Shown: positions 1 through 6,072, counted from the stretch's first letter. The stretch is 6,763 bases of DNA from an uncultured Gammaproteobacteria bacterium (GCA_903921135.1 CAIXOY010000023.1:1-6763); one strand, 5' to 3'. The notes: a model not told the origin generated them from the letters alone. Translations and numbers: made by a program.

Positions 1-1
1 C

Positions 2-34
2 CGCACCCCCCACGTCGCACGGAAGGAGTCCTGA
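2..34 (+). CDS. Possible 3' end of an upstream gene (partial)
   Basis: The frame in phase with the next gene is open from base 2 and ends in TGA at 32-34, directly abutting the ATG at 35. Only ten codons are visible, so the product cannot be named. The stop/start abutment and the Shine-Dalgarno sequence inside this stretch would suit an upstream gene co-transcribed with the RibD-like reductase. The other two plus frames are also open here and close by about position 51 and 80, so the true frame of any upstream gene is undecided. Confidence 0.25.
   Translation, partial: RTPHVARKES
21..28 (+). promoter_or_regulatory. Shine-Dalgarno sequence for the RibD-like gene
   Basis: GGAAGGAG ends 6 bases before the ATG at 35. 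It is a strong match to the anti-SD sequence at normal spacing. It fixes the start at 35 and makes the unusual 70-residue N-terminal extension genuinely part of the protein. Confidence 0.75.
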
Positions 35-916
35 ATGCCGGTCGGAGATAGTACGGAGAACGCGGTCTGGTCGGTCATAAGATCGTCAATTAATCGTGAA
101 AGTGCTCCGGGAGACCTCGCCTCCGGAGTTTCCGATGACGGGCCGATACAGCGTCTGCCGGACGGTTCCTGGCACGCCGGGCGGGCCATATCGGCGCCGG
201 CACAGAGACTGCTCGATATCTTTGCGCCACTCGTGTCACGCACGGGGCCGCTCGTCATAGGGCAACTCGGGCAGAGCCTGGACGGACGGATCGCCACCCA
301 CACCGGCGCCTCGCACTACATCAACGGCGAGGCCGCACGGACGCACCTGCACCGGTTGCGGGCGATCGTCGATGCCGTGGTGATCGGCGTGGGCACTCTT
401 AACGCGGACGATCCCCAGCTCACCGTGAGGCACGTCGAGGGACACAACCCGGTAAGGGTGCTGCTGGATCCCACGGGGCGGGCACGTCCGGACTGCCGCC
501 TCTTCCACGACGGGCAGGCGCGCGTGCTGCATCTGCAGGCGCAGGGTGCGGGCGCTGCCAGTCCGCCGTTGCCAGAAGGCGTCGAGAGCGTGCAGCTCCC
601 CCGTCACCCCGTGTACGGAATACATCCCGCCAGCGTGCTGGAGGCCTTGGCGCAGAGGGGGCTGCGGCGCGTGCTGGTGGAGGGTGGAGGGCTCACCGTA
701 TCGCGGTTCCTAGAGGCGAGGGCGCTGCACAGGCTGCACCTTCTGGTGGCACCGATGCTGATCGGCTCGGGGCGCCCGGGAATTTGCCTGCCGCCCATCG
801 ACACGCTGGAAGCAGCGCTGCGCCCGCGTTGCCGGGTGTTTGCCTGTGGCGCGGACAGCCTCTTCGATCTGGCCCTGGACGCCCCTGCGGCAGAGCCTTC
901 AACCGGGGCTGTCTGA
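35..916 (+). CDS. RibD C-terminal-domain (DHFR-fold) reductase, stand-alone
   Basis: A 293-residue protein with the RibD_C reductase fold, the family that reduces the ribosyl group of a GTP-derived diaminopyrimidine to ribityl in riboflavin synthesis with NADPH. Visible signatures are SLDGRIA (81-87), the substrate/cofactor region GVGTLNADDPQLTVR (118-132), VLVEGGG (213-219) and APMLIGSGR (239-247). The zinc deaminase domain that precedes this one in bifunctional RibD is absent: no HAE or PCxxxGxTPPC motif is seen. Instead residues 1-70 form an extension with no motif I recognise, rich in polar residues and ending in a probable helix. It is probably not the housekeeping RibD. Its substrate may be a pyrimidine or pterin intermediate of the neighbouring operon, which it meets convergently with an 18-bp overlap. 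Family assignment is secure; the reaction is inferred. Confidence 0.88.
   Translation: MPVGDSTENAVWSVIRSSINRESAPGDLASGVSDDGPIQRLPDGSWHAGRAISAPAQRLLDIFAPLVSRTGPLVIGQLGQSLDGRIATHTGASHYINGEAARTHLHRLRAIVDAVVIGVGTLNADDPQLTVRHVEGHNPVRVLLDPTGRARPDCRLFHDGQARVLHLQAQGAGAASPPLPEGVESVQLPRHPVYGIHPASVLEALAQRGLRRVLVEGGGLTVSRFLEARALHRLHLLVAPMLIGSGRPGICLPPIDTLEAALRPRCRVFACGADSLFDLALDAPAAEPSTGAV
899..916. other. Convergent 18-bp coding overlap
   Basis: The stop of the plus-strand reductase (TGA at 914-916) lies inside the last codons of the minus-strand membrane protein, whose stop occupies 899-901. No bases are left between the genes for a terminator, so the two transcripts must overlap in antisense at their 3' ends unless transcription ends inside coding sequence. 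Confidence 0.85.
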
Positions 917-1864
917 GGCGACATCCACCGGCGCTACTGGCGGCGACGGGCACGCAAGCAGGAGGAAAGCGCCCGCAAGCGCCGACACCAGCACGACCAC
1001 GCCATACAGCAGTGAAATCGCCACGCCCTGCGCCACCGGCAGGTCGGCGAGCATCCAGATACCTGCCGCCGCGCCCTCACGGATACCCCAGCCCGCCAGC
1101 GAGAGCGGCACCGCCATCGCCACCAGCACCCAGAGGATGAGTGGCGCCAACGCGAGCGCGCCCGTCCCTACGCCCAGCGCGCGGGCACAGCAGAGATACA
1201 CCACCACATAGCTGCCCACCAGCGCCAGCGAGAGCAGCAGCTGCGGGAACCACGCGCGGCGCGAGAACACGGCCTGCCCGAAGTCCCGCCCGAACCACGC
1301 CACCGCAGGCAACATCCGGCCCGCGAAAAACACTGCGGCGGCGAACAGCGCGAGGACGATGCCTGACATGCCGAGCGTGAGGTTCTGGCCAAACCCGTTC
1401 CGGAATTCCACGCCGATCGAAGGCGCCCATGGCAAGGCGACAAGCGCGCAGGCAAGCAGTACAAGCTGCCCCGCAGCCCGCTCGATCATCACAGCGTGCC
1501 ACGCCGCGCGCGTGGCCGAGGCGGTGCGCGCGTGGCGCCAGGCACGGGTGAGATCACCCGCGACACCGCCCGGCAGTACCTGGTTCAGGACGTTACCAAG
1601 GCAGTACTCGCGCAGTGCGTGCGCGAGGGGCAGCGGCATCCCGAGCAACCCGGTCGTGAACTGCCAGCGCCATGCCGAGAGCAGCACCTGCGGCACGCTG
1701 AGCACAAGCGCGAACAGAAGCCACGGGATCGACAAGGTTTCGAGCACCCCGAGCAGACTCGAAGGTCCGACCCACGCGAACAGCCCCGCAAGGAGCAATA
1801 CGCTCGCAAGCGCGCGCAGCCACGGGGCCCGGCTGGGCCGAGGCGCGGTGTCGATCGCGCTCAC
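899..1864 (-). CDS. LPG-synthase TM-domain / UPF0104-type flippase-like membrane protein
   Basis: A 321-residue inner-membrane protein with about seven hydrophobic segments (roughly 17-33, 46-64, 134-150, 165-183, 205-228, 238-256, 283-305). It has the signatures of the lysylphosphatidylglycerol synthase transmembrane domain family: NVLNQVLPGGVAGDLTR (91-107), MIERAAG (126-132) and PLSLAGWGIREGA (253-265). The catalytic aminoacyl-transfer domain of MprF is absent, so it resembles the flippase-only half. Family members have been implicated in moving lipids or lipid-linked molecules across the membrane, and that role is inferred here. The open frame extends to 1930, but I chose GTG at 1864 because GTGA there is also the stop of the upstream methyltransferase, matching the two other junctions of the operon. 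The SD for this start is weak. It is the last gene of the operon, and its end overlaps the RibD-like gene on the other strand. Confidence 0.85.
   Translation of the reverse strand: MSAIDTAPRPSRAPWLRALASVLLLAGLFAWVGPSSLLGVLETLSIPWLLFALVLSVPQVLLSAWRWQFTTGLLGMPLPLAHALREYCLGNVLNQVLPGGVAGDLTRAWRHARTASATRAAWHAVMIERAAGQLVLLACALVALPWAPSIGVEFRNGFGQNLTLGMSGIVLALFAAAVFFAGRMLPAVAWFGRDFGQAVFSRRAWFPQLLLSLALVGSYVVVYLCCARALGVGTGALALAPLILWVLVAMAVPLSLAGWGIREGAAAGIWMLADLPVAQGVAISLLYGVVVLVSALAGAFLLLACPSPPVAPVDVASDSPG
1861..1864 (-). other. GTGA stop/start overlap, methyltransferase to membrane protein
   Basis: On the minus strand GTGA combines the GTG start of the membrane protein with the TGA stop of the methyltransferase. 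A weak SD before the GTG suggests that initiation here depends on termination and re-initiation by ribosomes from the upstream gene. Confidence 0.75.
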
Positions 1865-2766
1865 GCGTCCGGCTCTGTGCCCGCCCGCTCCCCACCGGGA
1901 CAGGCGAAGAGATCGATATGACCCACGCATATCCGGAAGGCGGGATCGCGGAGTGCCTCACGCCTGCGAGCGTGCCAGGCGCGCAGACGCGCGGCCTCTG
2001 CGGGCATCTGCGCCAGCGCTGCGTCACACCAGCCCTCCATGAGCGCTGCGGCAAGCGCAGCCTCCCACGGGCGATCCATGTGCAGCTGCCACGGGCTCGG
2101 TGCCACGTACACGCGGTAGCCCACGGCGCGCAGGCTCGCGGCGAGATGCGCGTGTGCATCGGGGCCGAGTGCACCGCCCACGCCCTTGTCGCGACGCTGG
2201 TGTGCGTTGAAGGCTTCCCGCGCGAGTTGGTCGTCCGGGTCCTCGTCCTGATGTGGTCCGCGACGGAACGACCACTCACCATCCACCGAGAGACTGAACA
2301 AGGCGGCAGCGCCCGCGCGGGCACACGCCTCGGCAAGGCGCTCGAGCCACGCTGCGCCCACCAGATCCATCAGTGCCGAAGCGCAGACCAGATCCACGCC
2401 CGCGAACGCATCAAGCGCGAGCGCGGCGAGATCCCGGCACTCGCTGCGGAGCGCGACCGGCTGGCCAGCAGCATCACGAAGCAAGGCGCCACCGCGAACG
2501 GCGCGCTCGAGCAACAGGGCGTCGTGATCGACGAGGCACCACGCCTGCGGCCCCGGCAGCCGTGGCGCGAGGAACCGCGGGTTTGAGCCGCTGCCCGAGC
2601 CGAGATCCACGCAGGCGAAGGGCGTTCTTCCACGTGCCTCGAGCCAGCGAGCCGCGCGTGCGGTGAGCTCCGGGGATCGGGCGTCGGCATCAGCGTCTTC
2701 CCGGAGCGCGAGCCAGTCAGCATCGAAACGGCTCTCGGGGTGGGGCGAGTCGTTTGCGGTACTCAC
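1861..2766 (-). CDS. Class I SAM-dependent methyltransferase
   Basis: A 301-residue soluble protein with a Rossmann-like SAM-binding core. Motif I is VDLGSGSGSNPRFL (53-66), with an acidic residue after strand 2 in LVDHD (78-82, D80 the likely SAM ribose ligand) and a strand-4 region VDLVCASALMDLV (124-136). The segment SVDGEWSF (160-167) and an Asp/Glu-rich stretch near 174-179 probably belong to substrate recognition. The C-terminal third (about 220-285) has conserved-looking Trp residues and an amphipathic Ala/Arg-rich helix. It starts at GTG 2766, which overlaps the stop of the glycosyltransferase, and GAGGG lies 9 bases upstream. The substrate is unknown. From position, it probably methylates the glycosylated product or its precursor. 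Motifs make the fold secure, but nothing separates O-, N- or C-methylation. Confidence 0.85.
   Translation of the reverse strand: MSTANDSPHPESRFDADWLALREDADADARSPELTARAARWLEARGRTPFACVDLGSGSGSNPRFLAPRLPGPQAWCLVDHDALLLERAVRGGALLRDAAGQPVALRSECRDLAALALDAFAGVDLVCASALMDLVGAAWLERLAEACARAGAAALFSLSVDGEWSFRRGPHQDEDPDDQLAREAFNAHQRRDKGVGGALGPDAHAHLAASLRAVGYRVYVAPSPWQLHMDRPWEAALAAALMEGWCDAALAQMPAEAARLRAWHARRREALRDPAFRICVGHIDLFACPGGERAGTEPDA
2763..2766 (-). other. GTGA stop/start overlap, glycosyltransferase to methyltransferase
   Basis: On the minus strand GTGA holds the methyltransferase GTG start and the glycosyltransferase TGA stop. A GAGGG Shine-Dalgarno sequence at 2776-2780 lies inside the glycosyltransferase coding sequence, indicating coupled translation. 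Confidence 0.8.
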
Positions 2767-3812
2767 GCGCGCGCGCCCTCGAGTGCGGCCGAGAAGGCCC
2801 GAGCCGCCTGCATCCAGTCGCGCAGGTGACCGCGCGCCTCCCGCGCCGCCGTGCGTAACGTCGCCCGCGCGCCGCCGTCGCGCAGCAACTGTTCGAGCGC
2901 ATCGGCCAAGGCCGTCGCATCACCGGGCGACACCAACACACCGGCGCCTGCGGGCAGGGTCTCGGCAAGCGCACCGCCCCGCGTCGTCAGCACGGGCAGG
3001 CCGTGTGCGATGGCCTCGGTCACGACCATGCCGTAGCCCTCATAAAACGACGGCAACACGAAGAGATCCGCGTCGAGCCAGTACTCCCGCAGACGCGCGG
3101 GCGGCAACTCCCCGGCGAGCTTGATGCGCCCGGCGAGCCCGGCCGCCGCGATGGCCTGCGTCACCGCGCCGGCATGGGCCCGATCGCGGTCAGCACTGCC
3201 CACCAGCGTGCAAGACCACGGGAGCGCCTGCAGCGCCGCCAAGGCCTCGATGAGAACGAGGTGCCCCTTGCGCGGAACGATGCTGGCGATGCAGAGAAGC
3301 CGCGGCGGTTCATGGTCGGCCGCGGCGAGCGGGGACGGATCGATGCCGGGTTCCACCACATGGATGCGCCCTGGCGGAACTGCGTAATCCGCGAGCTGGC
3401 GGGCGGTGAAGCCGCTGGTCACCACCACCCGTCTTGCAAGGGCGAGGGCAGCGCGCTCGGTGGCTTCAAGGGTATCGCGCACGCTGGGGTCCAGGCCGTT
3501 TTCCTTGGCAAGCGGATGGTGAACGAGCGCCACCAGATCAAGGCGACGCACGTGCTCGCGCACCACCTCGGGCAAGCCACCGAACACCAGCCCATCGATG
3601 ACAACACAGGCTCCGTCGGGGTGTGCGGCAAGGCACTCATCGAGAGCACCCGCGGCACGCGCATCGGGCAAGGGGAAGCGGCCCTCAAGGCCGTGGGTCT
3701 GCACCTGCCAGCCGAGCGTGGTCAGCCCCTCTGCGATGCGGGCGTCGTAGAGGTAGCCGCCGGTGAACTGTGCCGGCGAACCCGCTACAACGAAACTGCA
3801 CGCCCGGTTCAC
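2763..3812 (-). CDS. Glycosyltransferase family 4 (GT-B fold)
   Basis: A 349-residue retaining-type GT-B glycosyltransferase. The N-terminal domain opens with a glycine-rich acceptor-side loop, FTGGYLYDARI (16-26), followed by VALVHHP (94-100). The C-terminal nucleotide-sugar domain shows VVEPGID (152-158), SIVPRKGH (177-184) with the Arg-Lys pair expected to contact the diphosphate, and the E-x7-E element EGYGMVVTE (258-266) followed by HGLPVLTT (270-277). It would move a sugar from an NDP- or GDP-sugar to an unknown acceptor in the cytoplasm or at the membrane face. The frame extends to 3836, but GTG at 3812 is preferred: it forms GTGA with the stop of the PTPS-like gene and has GAAGGG 5 bases upstream. 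The neighbours suggest the acceptor is a pterin-like or lipid-linked small molecule. Family is secure; sugar and acceptor are not known. Confidence 0.88.
   Translation of the reverse strand: MNRACSFVVAGSPAQFTGGYLYDARIAEGLTTLGWQVQTHGLEGRFPLPDARAAGALDECLAAHPDGACVVIDGLVFGGLPEVVREHVRRLDLVALVHHPLAKENGLDPSVRDTLEATERAALALARRVVVTSGFTARQLADYAVPPGRIHVVEPGIDPSPLAAADHEPPRLLCIASIVPRKGHLVLIEALAALQALPWSCTLVGSADRDRAHAGAVTQAIAAAGLAGRIKLAGELPPARLREYWLDADLFVLPSFYEGYGMVVTEAIAHGLPVLTTRGGALAETLPAGAGVLVSPGDATALADALEQLLRDGGARATLRTAAREARGHLRDWMQAARAFSAALEGARA
3809..3812 (-). other. GTGA stop/start overlap, PTPS-like gene to glycosyltransferase
   Basis: On the minus strand the TGA stop of the PTPS-like gene and the GTG start of the glycosyltransferase share four bases. 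GAAGGG at 3818-3823 sits at SD spacing from the GTG, which decides the start against the longer frame from 3836. Confidence 0.8.
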
Positions 3813-4207
3813 ACGGGCCCTTCGTAGCTCGCCCACGCAATGTGTGATTCATGGAGCGTCACCGATATCACGTTCACGCCCTGGGCGCCCGGGCCAAGTG
3901 CACCGGCGCGCAGCTCCGCGACCATGCGATCGAAGATCTCGCGTGCCATGAATTCGGTGGTGGTGTTCTTGCCCGAAAAGTCAGGCTCGTCGTCGAGGTT
4001 ACGGAAGTTCAGCGCCTCGAGCACGCGCTTCAGGGACTGCGCGGCCAGCCCGATGTCCACGACCAGCCCGTCGGCATCGAGTGCCTCGCGCCGGAAGGTG
4101 AGGTCGACGATGTAGGTCGCGCCGTGCAGGCGTTGCGCGGGCCCGAAAATCTGCCCCTGGAAGCTGTGGGCGATCATGATGTGATCGCGGACGTTCAGGC
4201 TGTACAT
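3809..4207 (-). CDS. PTPS/QueD-family protein with an altered active site
   Basis: A 132-residue protein of normal length for the 6-pyruvoyl-tetrahydropterin / 6-carboxytetrahydropterin synthase family (T-fold). Recognisable elements are MIAHSF (11-16), QRLHGATY (25-32), VVDIGL (49-54), LNFRNLDD (66-73), NTTTEFMA (81-88) and LHESHIAW (118-125). Against E. coli QueD from memory, His14 and His28 keep two zinc-ligand positions, but the second His of the HGH motif is Ala30, the catalytic Cys is Ala24, and the Asp-His catalytic pair is Asn67-Phe68. Glu120, at the pterin-anchoring Glu position, is kept. A pterin or related ring may therefore still bind, but normal PTPS/QueD chemistry is doubtful. 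The gene starts at ATG 4207 with GAGGA 9 bases upstream and lies 36 bp after the oxidoreductase gene. Calling it queD would be unsafe. Confidence 0.85.
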   Translation of the reverse strand: MYSLNVRDHIMIAHSFQGQIFGPAQRLHGATYIVDLTFRREALDADGLVVDIGLAAQSLKRVLEALNFRNLDDEPDFSGKNTTTEFMAREIFDRMVAELRAGALGPGAQGVNVISVTLHESHIAWASYEGPV

Positions 4208-4216
4208 GCGGGTGTT

Positions 4217-4221
4217 TCCTC
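4217..4221 (-). promoter_or_regulatory. Shine-Dalgarno sequence for the PTPS-like gene
   Basis: GAGGA on the minus strand ends 9 bases before the ATG at 4207. It lies in the 36-bp gap (4208-4243), which is the only sizeable gap inside the operon. I see no terminator or promoter there. Confidence 0.6.
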
Positions 4222-4243
4222 GGTGGTGTGTCTGCTGCGGACT

Positions 4244-5224
4244 TCAGGGTTGTTCGTACTGCACGCGGTGGCAAAGCACGCCACGCGGATCGCAGGCAAG
4301 GCGCCCCATGTTCAGGGGCAGGTCACGGAAGTGGCCTTCGTCGTTGATCAGCGCCTCAAGGCGTTCGTCGCGCAGCAGTTCGAGCGCGAGCCCCAGCCGT
4401 CGGCGGGTGTCCCAGCGCGGCGCGCGCGACGGAGGCAGGCGCCCGACCTGACTCGACTTCAGCGTGAGGCGACGCGAGTGGAACGCGCCACCGAGCGGCA
4501 ACTCAACGCTTTGGCTGCCGTACCAGCTCATCTCGAGCACCGTAGCCTCGAGGCCGGCAAGGCCGAGCGCGCTGCGAAGCCCCGCAGGATGGCCGCTCGC
4601 GTGGATCACCAGGTCACGATCCCCCGTCGCCTGCTCGGGGTCACCGAAACGGCATCCGAACGCGTGGGCGAGCGCCTCGCGCGCGGGGTCGATGTCGAGC
4701 AGATCCACTTCGGCGCCGGGAATCCGCGCACAGAGATAAGCCACGAGCGCACCCACCACCCCCGCGCCCACCACCGTGATCCGGTCACCCGGACCGGCCT
4801 GCGCATCCCACACCGCATTCAGGGCGGTTTCCATGTTTGCCGCGAGCACCGCGCGACCGGGCGGCAGATCCGCAGGCAACGGCGTCACCGCAGCGGCAGG
4901 CACCACATAACGTGTCTGATGCGGATGCAGGCAGAAAACGGTGCGCCCGAGCAGCGCTGCATCGCCCGCCTCCACTACACCGACGCTTGCGTAGCCATAC
5001 TTCACGGGAAAGGGGAAATCGCCGCTCTGGAAGGGCGCGCGCATCCGCGTGTACTCGGCCTGGGGCACTGCACCGCGCCAGATCAGGCTCTCGGTGCCGC
5101 GACTCACGGCGGAATACAGCGAGCGCACGAGAACTTCGCCGTCACGCGGATCGGGGAGGGCCTCGGGGCGTATCTCGCCGCACTGCGGCGAGACGACCCA
5201 GAAGGCCTCAGTGTGCTGCGTCAT
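4244..5224 (-). CDS. MDR-superfamily oxidoreductase lacking canonical zinc ligands
   Basis: A 326-residue medium-chain dehydrogenase/reductase-like protein and first gene of the operon. The GroES-like N-terminal domain contains SRGTE (41-45) and KYGYASVG (75-82). The Rossmann domain has GAGVVG (153-158), with D177 in LLDID at the end of the second strand, which usually favours NAD(H) over NADP(H). The normal catalytic-zinc Cys and the GHE motif are replaced (SRGTE region and KYGY), and the four-Cys structural zinc lobe is missing. It resembles the BchC-like branch of the family, in which related SRGTE motifs occur; that placement is from memory. It may oxidise or reduce a carbinol or ketone side chain of the cluster's product. 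An open frame reaches 5446, but ATG at 5224 is preferred: the protein homology begins there, GGGAAG lies upstream, and the longer frame would run into the divergent gene. Confidence 0.8.
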   Translation of the reverse strand: MTQHTEAFWVVSPQCGEIRPEALPDPRDGEVLVRSLYSAVSRGTESLIWRGAVPQAEYTRMRAPFQSGDFPFPVKYGYASVGVVEAGDAALLGRTVFCLHPHQTRYVVPAAAVTPLPADLPPGRAVLAANMETALNAVWDAQAGPGDRITVVGAGVVGALVAYLCARIPGAEVDLLDIDPAREALAHAFGCRFGDPEQATGDRDLVIHASGHPAGLRSALGLAGLEATVLEMSWYGSQSVELPLGGAFHSRRLTLKSSQVGRLPPSRAPRWDTRRRLGLALELLRDERLEALINDEGHFRDLPLNMGRLACDPRGVLCHRVQYEQP

Positions 5225-5260
5225 GCGTATTCTTCCCGGGCGGTGTAATAGCTGCCGGCT

Positions 5261-5270
5261 GCAAGCTTGC
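5261..5270. repeat. Perfect 10-bp palindrome in the divergent intergenic region
   Basis: GCAAGCTTGC reads identically on both strands and sits near the middle of the gap between the two divergent genes. It could be an operator half-site pair for a dimeric regulator, but a 10-bp palindrome can also arise by chance. Confidence 0.45.
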
Positions 5271-5302
5271 GAGTGTATCGTCGAAGCCTCAACACGAGTA
5301 CC

Positions 5303-5306
5303 GGAG
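5303..5306 (+). promoter_or_regulatory. Shine-Dalgarno sequence for the CDP-alcohol phosphatidyltransferase
   Basis: GGAG ends 4 bases before ATG 5311. It selects this start over the open frame that continues upstream through the divergent region and into the opposite-strand oxidoreductase gene. Confidence 0.55.
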
Positions 5307-5310
5307 CACC

Positions 5311-6036
5311 ATGCAGAGCAGATCTTCCAGAGCGTCACGCACGCTCCTGATCGCAGAACTCGTGATTGGCTGCGCTGCGGTCCTGCTGCTGGCGTCAGCG
5401 GCAGGCCGGTGGCTCGCGGCTCCACCGGCATTTGCGATTGCAGCAACGGCCGGCTACCTGGCGATGGCGGCGCTCATTGCGTGGCGGCTTCCGAAAAACA
5501 GCGGGCTTGGCCCTGCCAACCGCGTGACGCTCGCCCGAGGCGTGCTGGTCTGCCTGATCGCGGCAGCGCTGTTTGACGGGGCATGGCTCGGCGCGCAGGC
5601 CCACTGGCTGGTGGGAGCGGCGATCCTCGCACTCGCGGCAGACGGGCTCGATGGCTGGGTAGCCCGGCGCACGGGCTCGGCGAGCGCCTTCGGTGCGCGC
5701 TTCGATATGGAGCTCGACGCTTTCCTGATCCTCGTGCTCTGTCTCTGCGTTCTCGCGCTGGGCAAGGCGGGCGTCTGGGTGCTTGCTATCGGTGCAATGC
5801 GGTACCTGCTGGTAGCGGCGATGTGGCCCTGGCCCTGGCTCGCGGCGCCATTGCCGGAGAGCTGGCGTCGCAAGGCCATCTGCGTGTGGCAGGTCGCGAG
5901 CCTCGTGTGCGCACTCTCGCCGTGGGTGATGCCTCAGGTGGCGGCGCCCCTGCTATGGAGTTCGCTCGCGCTGCTTGGCTGGTCCTTCGCGGTGGATGTA
6001 CGGTGGTTGCACCGCACAGCATCCGGTCGGGCCTGA
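5311..6036 (+). CDS. CDP-alcohol phosphatidyltransferase family membrane protein
   Basis: A 241-residue integral membrane enzyme. It carries the complete family signature D-x2-D-G-x2-A-R-x8-G-x3-D-x3-D with D111, D114, G115, A118, R119, G128, D132 and D136, the residues that hold the divalent metals and the CDP moiety. ANRVTLARG (69-77) is the usual element before the motif. About six hydrophobic segments are visible: near 12-30, 38-58, 77-93, 98-112, 136-170 (probably two helices) and 189-230. Family members transfer a phosphatidyl or other phosphoalcohol group from a CDP-linked donor to an alcohol such as glycerol-phosphate, inositol or serine. The acceptor cannot be read from sequence. It may be transcribed with the YceI gene 47 bp downstream and is divergent from the glycosyltransferase operon, so a membrane-lipid role linked to that operon is plausible but inferred. 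Confidence 0.88.
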   Translation: MQSRSSRASRTLLIAELVIGCAAVLLLASAAGRWLAAPPAFAIAATAGYLAMAALIAWRLPKNSGLGPANRVTLARGVLVCLIAAALFDGAWLGAQAHWLVGAAILALAADGLDGWVARRTGSASAFGARFDMELDAFLILVLCLCVLALGKAGVWVLAIGAMRYLLVAAMWPWPWLAAPLPESWRRKAICVWQVASLVCALSPWVMPQVAAPLLWSSLALLGWSFAVDVRWLHRTASGRA

Positions 6037-6046
6037 CACACCGACC
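6025..6046 (+). other. Hairpin over the end of the phosphatidyltransferase gene
   Basis: GGTCGG (6025-6030) and CCGACC (6041-6046) form a perfect 6-bp stem with a 10-base loop containing the TGA stop. No T-tract follows, so it is not a classic Rho-independent terminator. It could attenuate or protect the mRNA between the two genes, or be incidental in GC-rich DNA. Confidence 0.3.
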
Positions 6047-6072
6047 TGACGCGCCTTCAACCGATCACGCAA

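Larger units (their letters stand above)
5225..5310. promoter_or_regulatory. Divergent promoter region
   Basis: This 86-bp gap separates the minus-strand operon from the plus-strand pair and must hold promoters for one or both unless they lie in coding sequence. It is visibly richer in A+T than the flanks. Possible -10 elements are TGTAAT (5244-5249, plus) and TATTAC (5245-5250, minus); neither has a convincing -35 partner, so I call no specific promoter. Confidence 0.5.

Noticed and set aside
673..680. GCTGGTGG, identical to the E. coli Chi octamer (another plus-strand copy at 5607-5614)
   Set aside because: It lies in GC-rich coding sequence where it is expected by codon use, and Chi sequence differs between lineages, so no function can be claimed.
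899..1864. Annotation as MprF lysylphosphatidylglycerol synthase
   Set aside because: Only the transmembrane flippase-like domain is present; the aminoacyl-transferase domain is missing.
1359..2042. Plus-strand open frame of 227 codons opposite the membrane protein
   Set aside because: Antisense shadow with no motif; the minus strand carries the conserved LPG-synthase TM signatures.
1593..2336. Minus-strand open frame of 247 codons overlapping the methyltransferase and membrane protein genes
   Set aside because: It is an out-of-frame shadow of two genes with clear family motifs, and its composition is Arg/Ala/Pro-rich without any domain.
3809..4207. Annotation as queD (queuosine biosynthesis)
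   Set aside because: Catalytic Cys, Asp-His pair and one zinc His are replaced, and no queC, queE or queF is present in the window.
3851..5248. Plus-strand open frame of 465 codons opposite the PTPS-like and MDR genes
   Set aside because: It is antisense to two well-supported genes, has no recognisable domain, is rich in Arg, His and Ala as expected of a GC-rich shadow frame, and lacks a convincing SD.
4837..5310. Upstream extension of the phosphatidyltransferase frame
   Set aside because: It runs antisense through the MDR gene and the divergent intergenic region, is low-complexity Arg/Ala-rich, and homology plus SD place the start at 5311.
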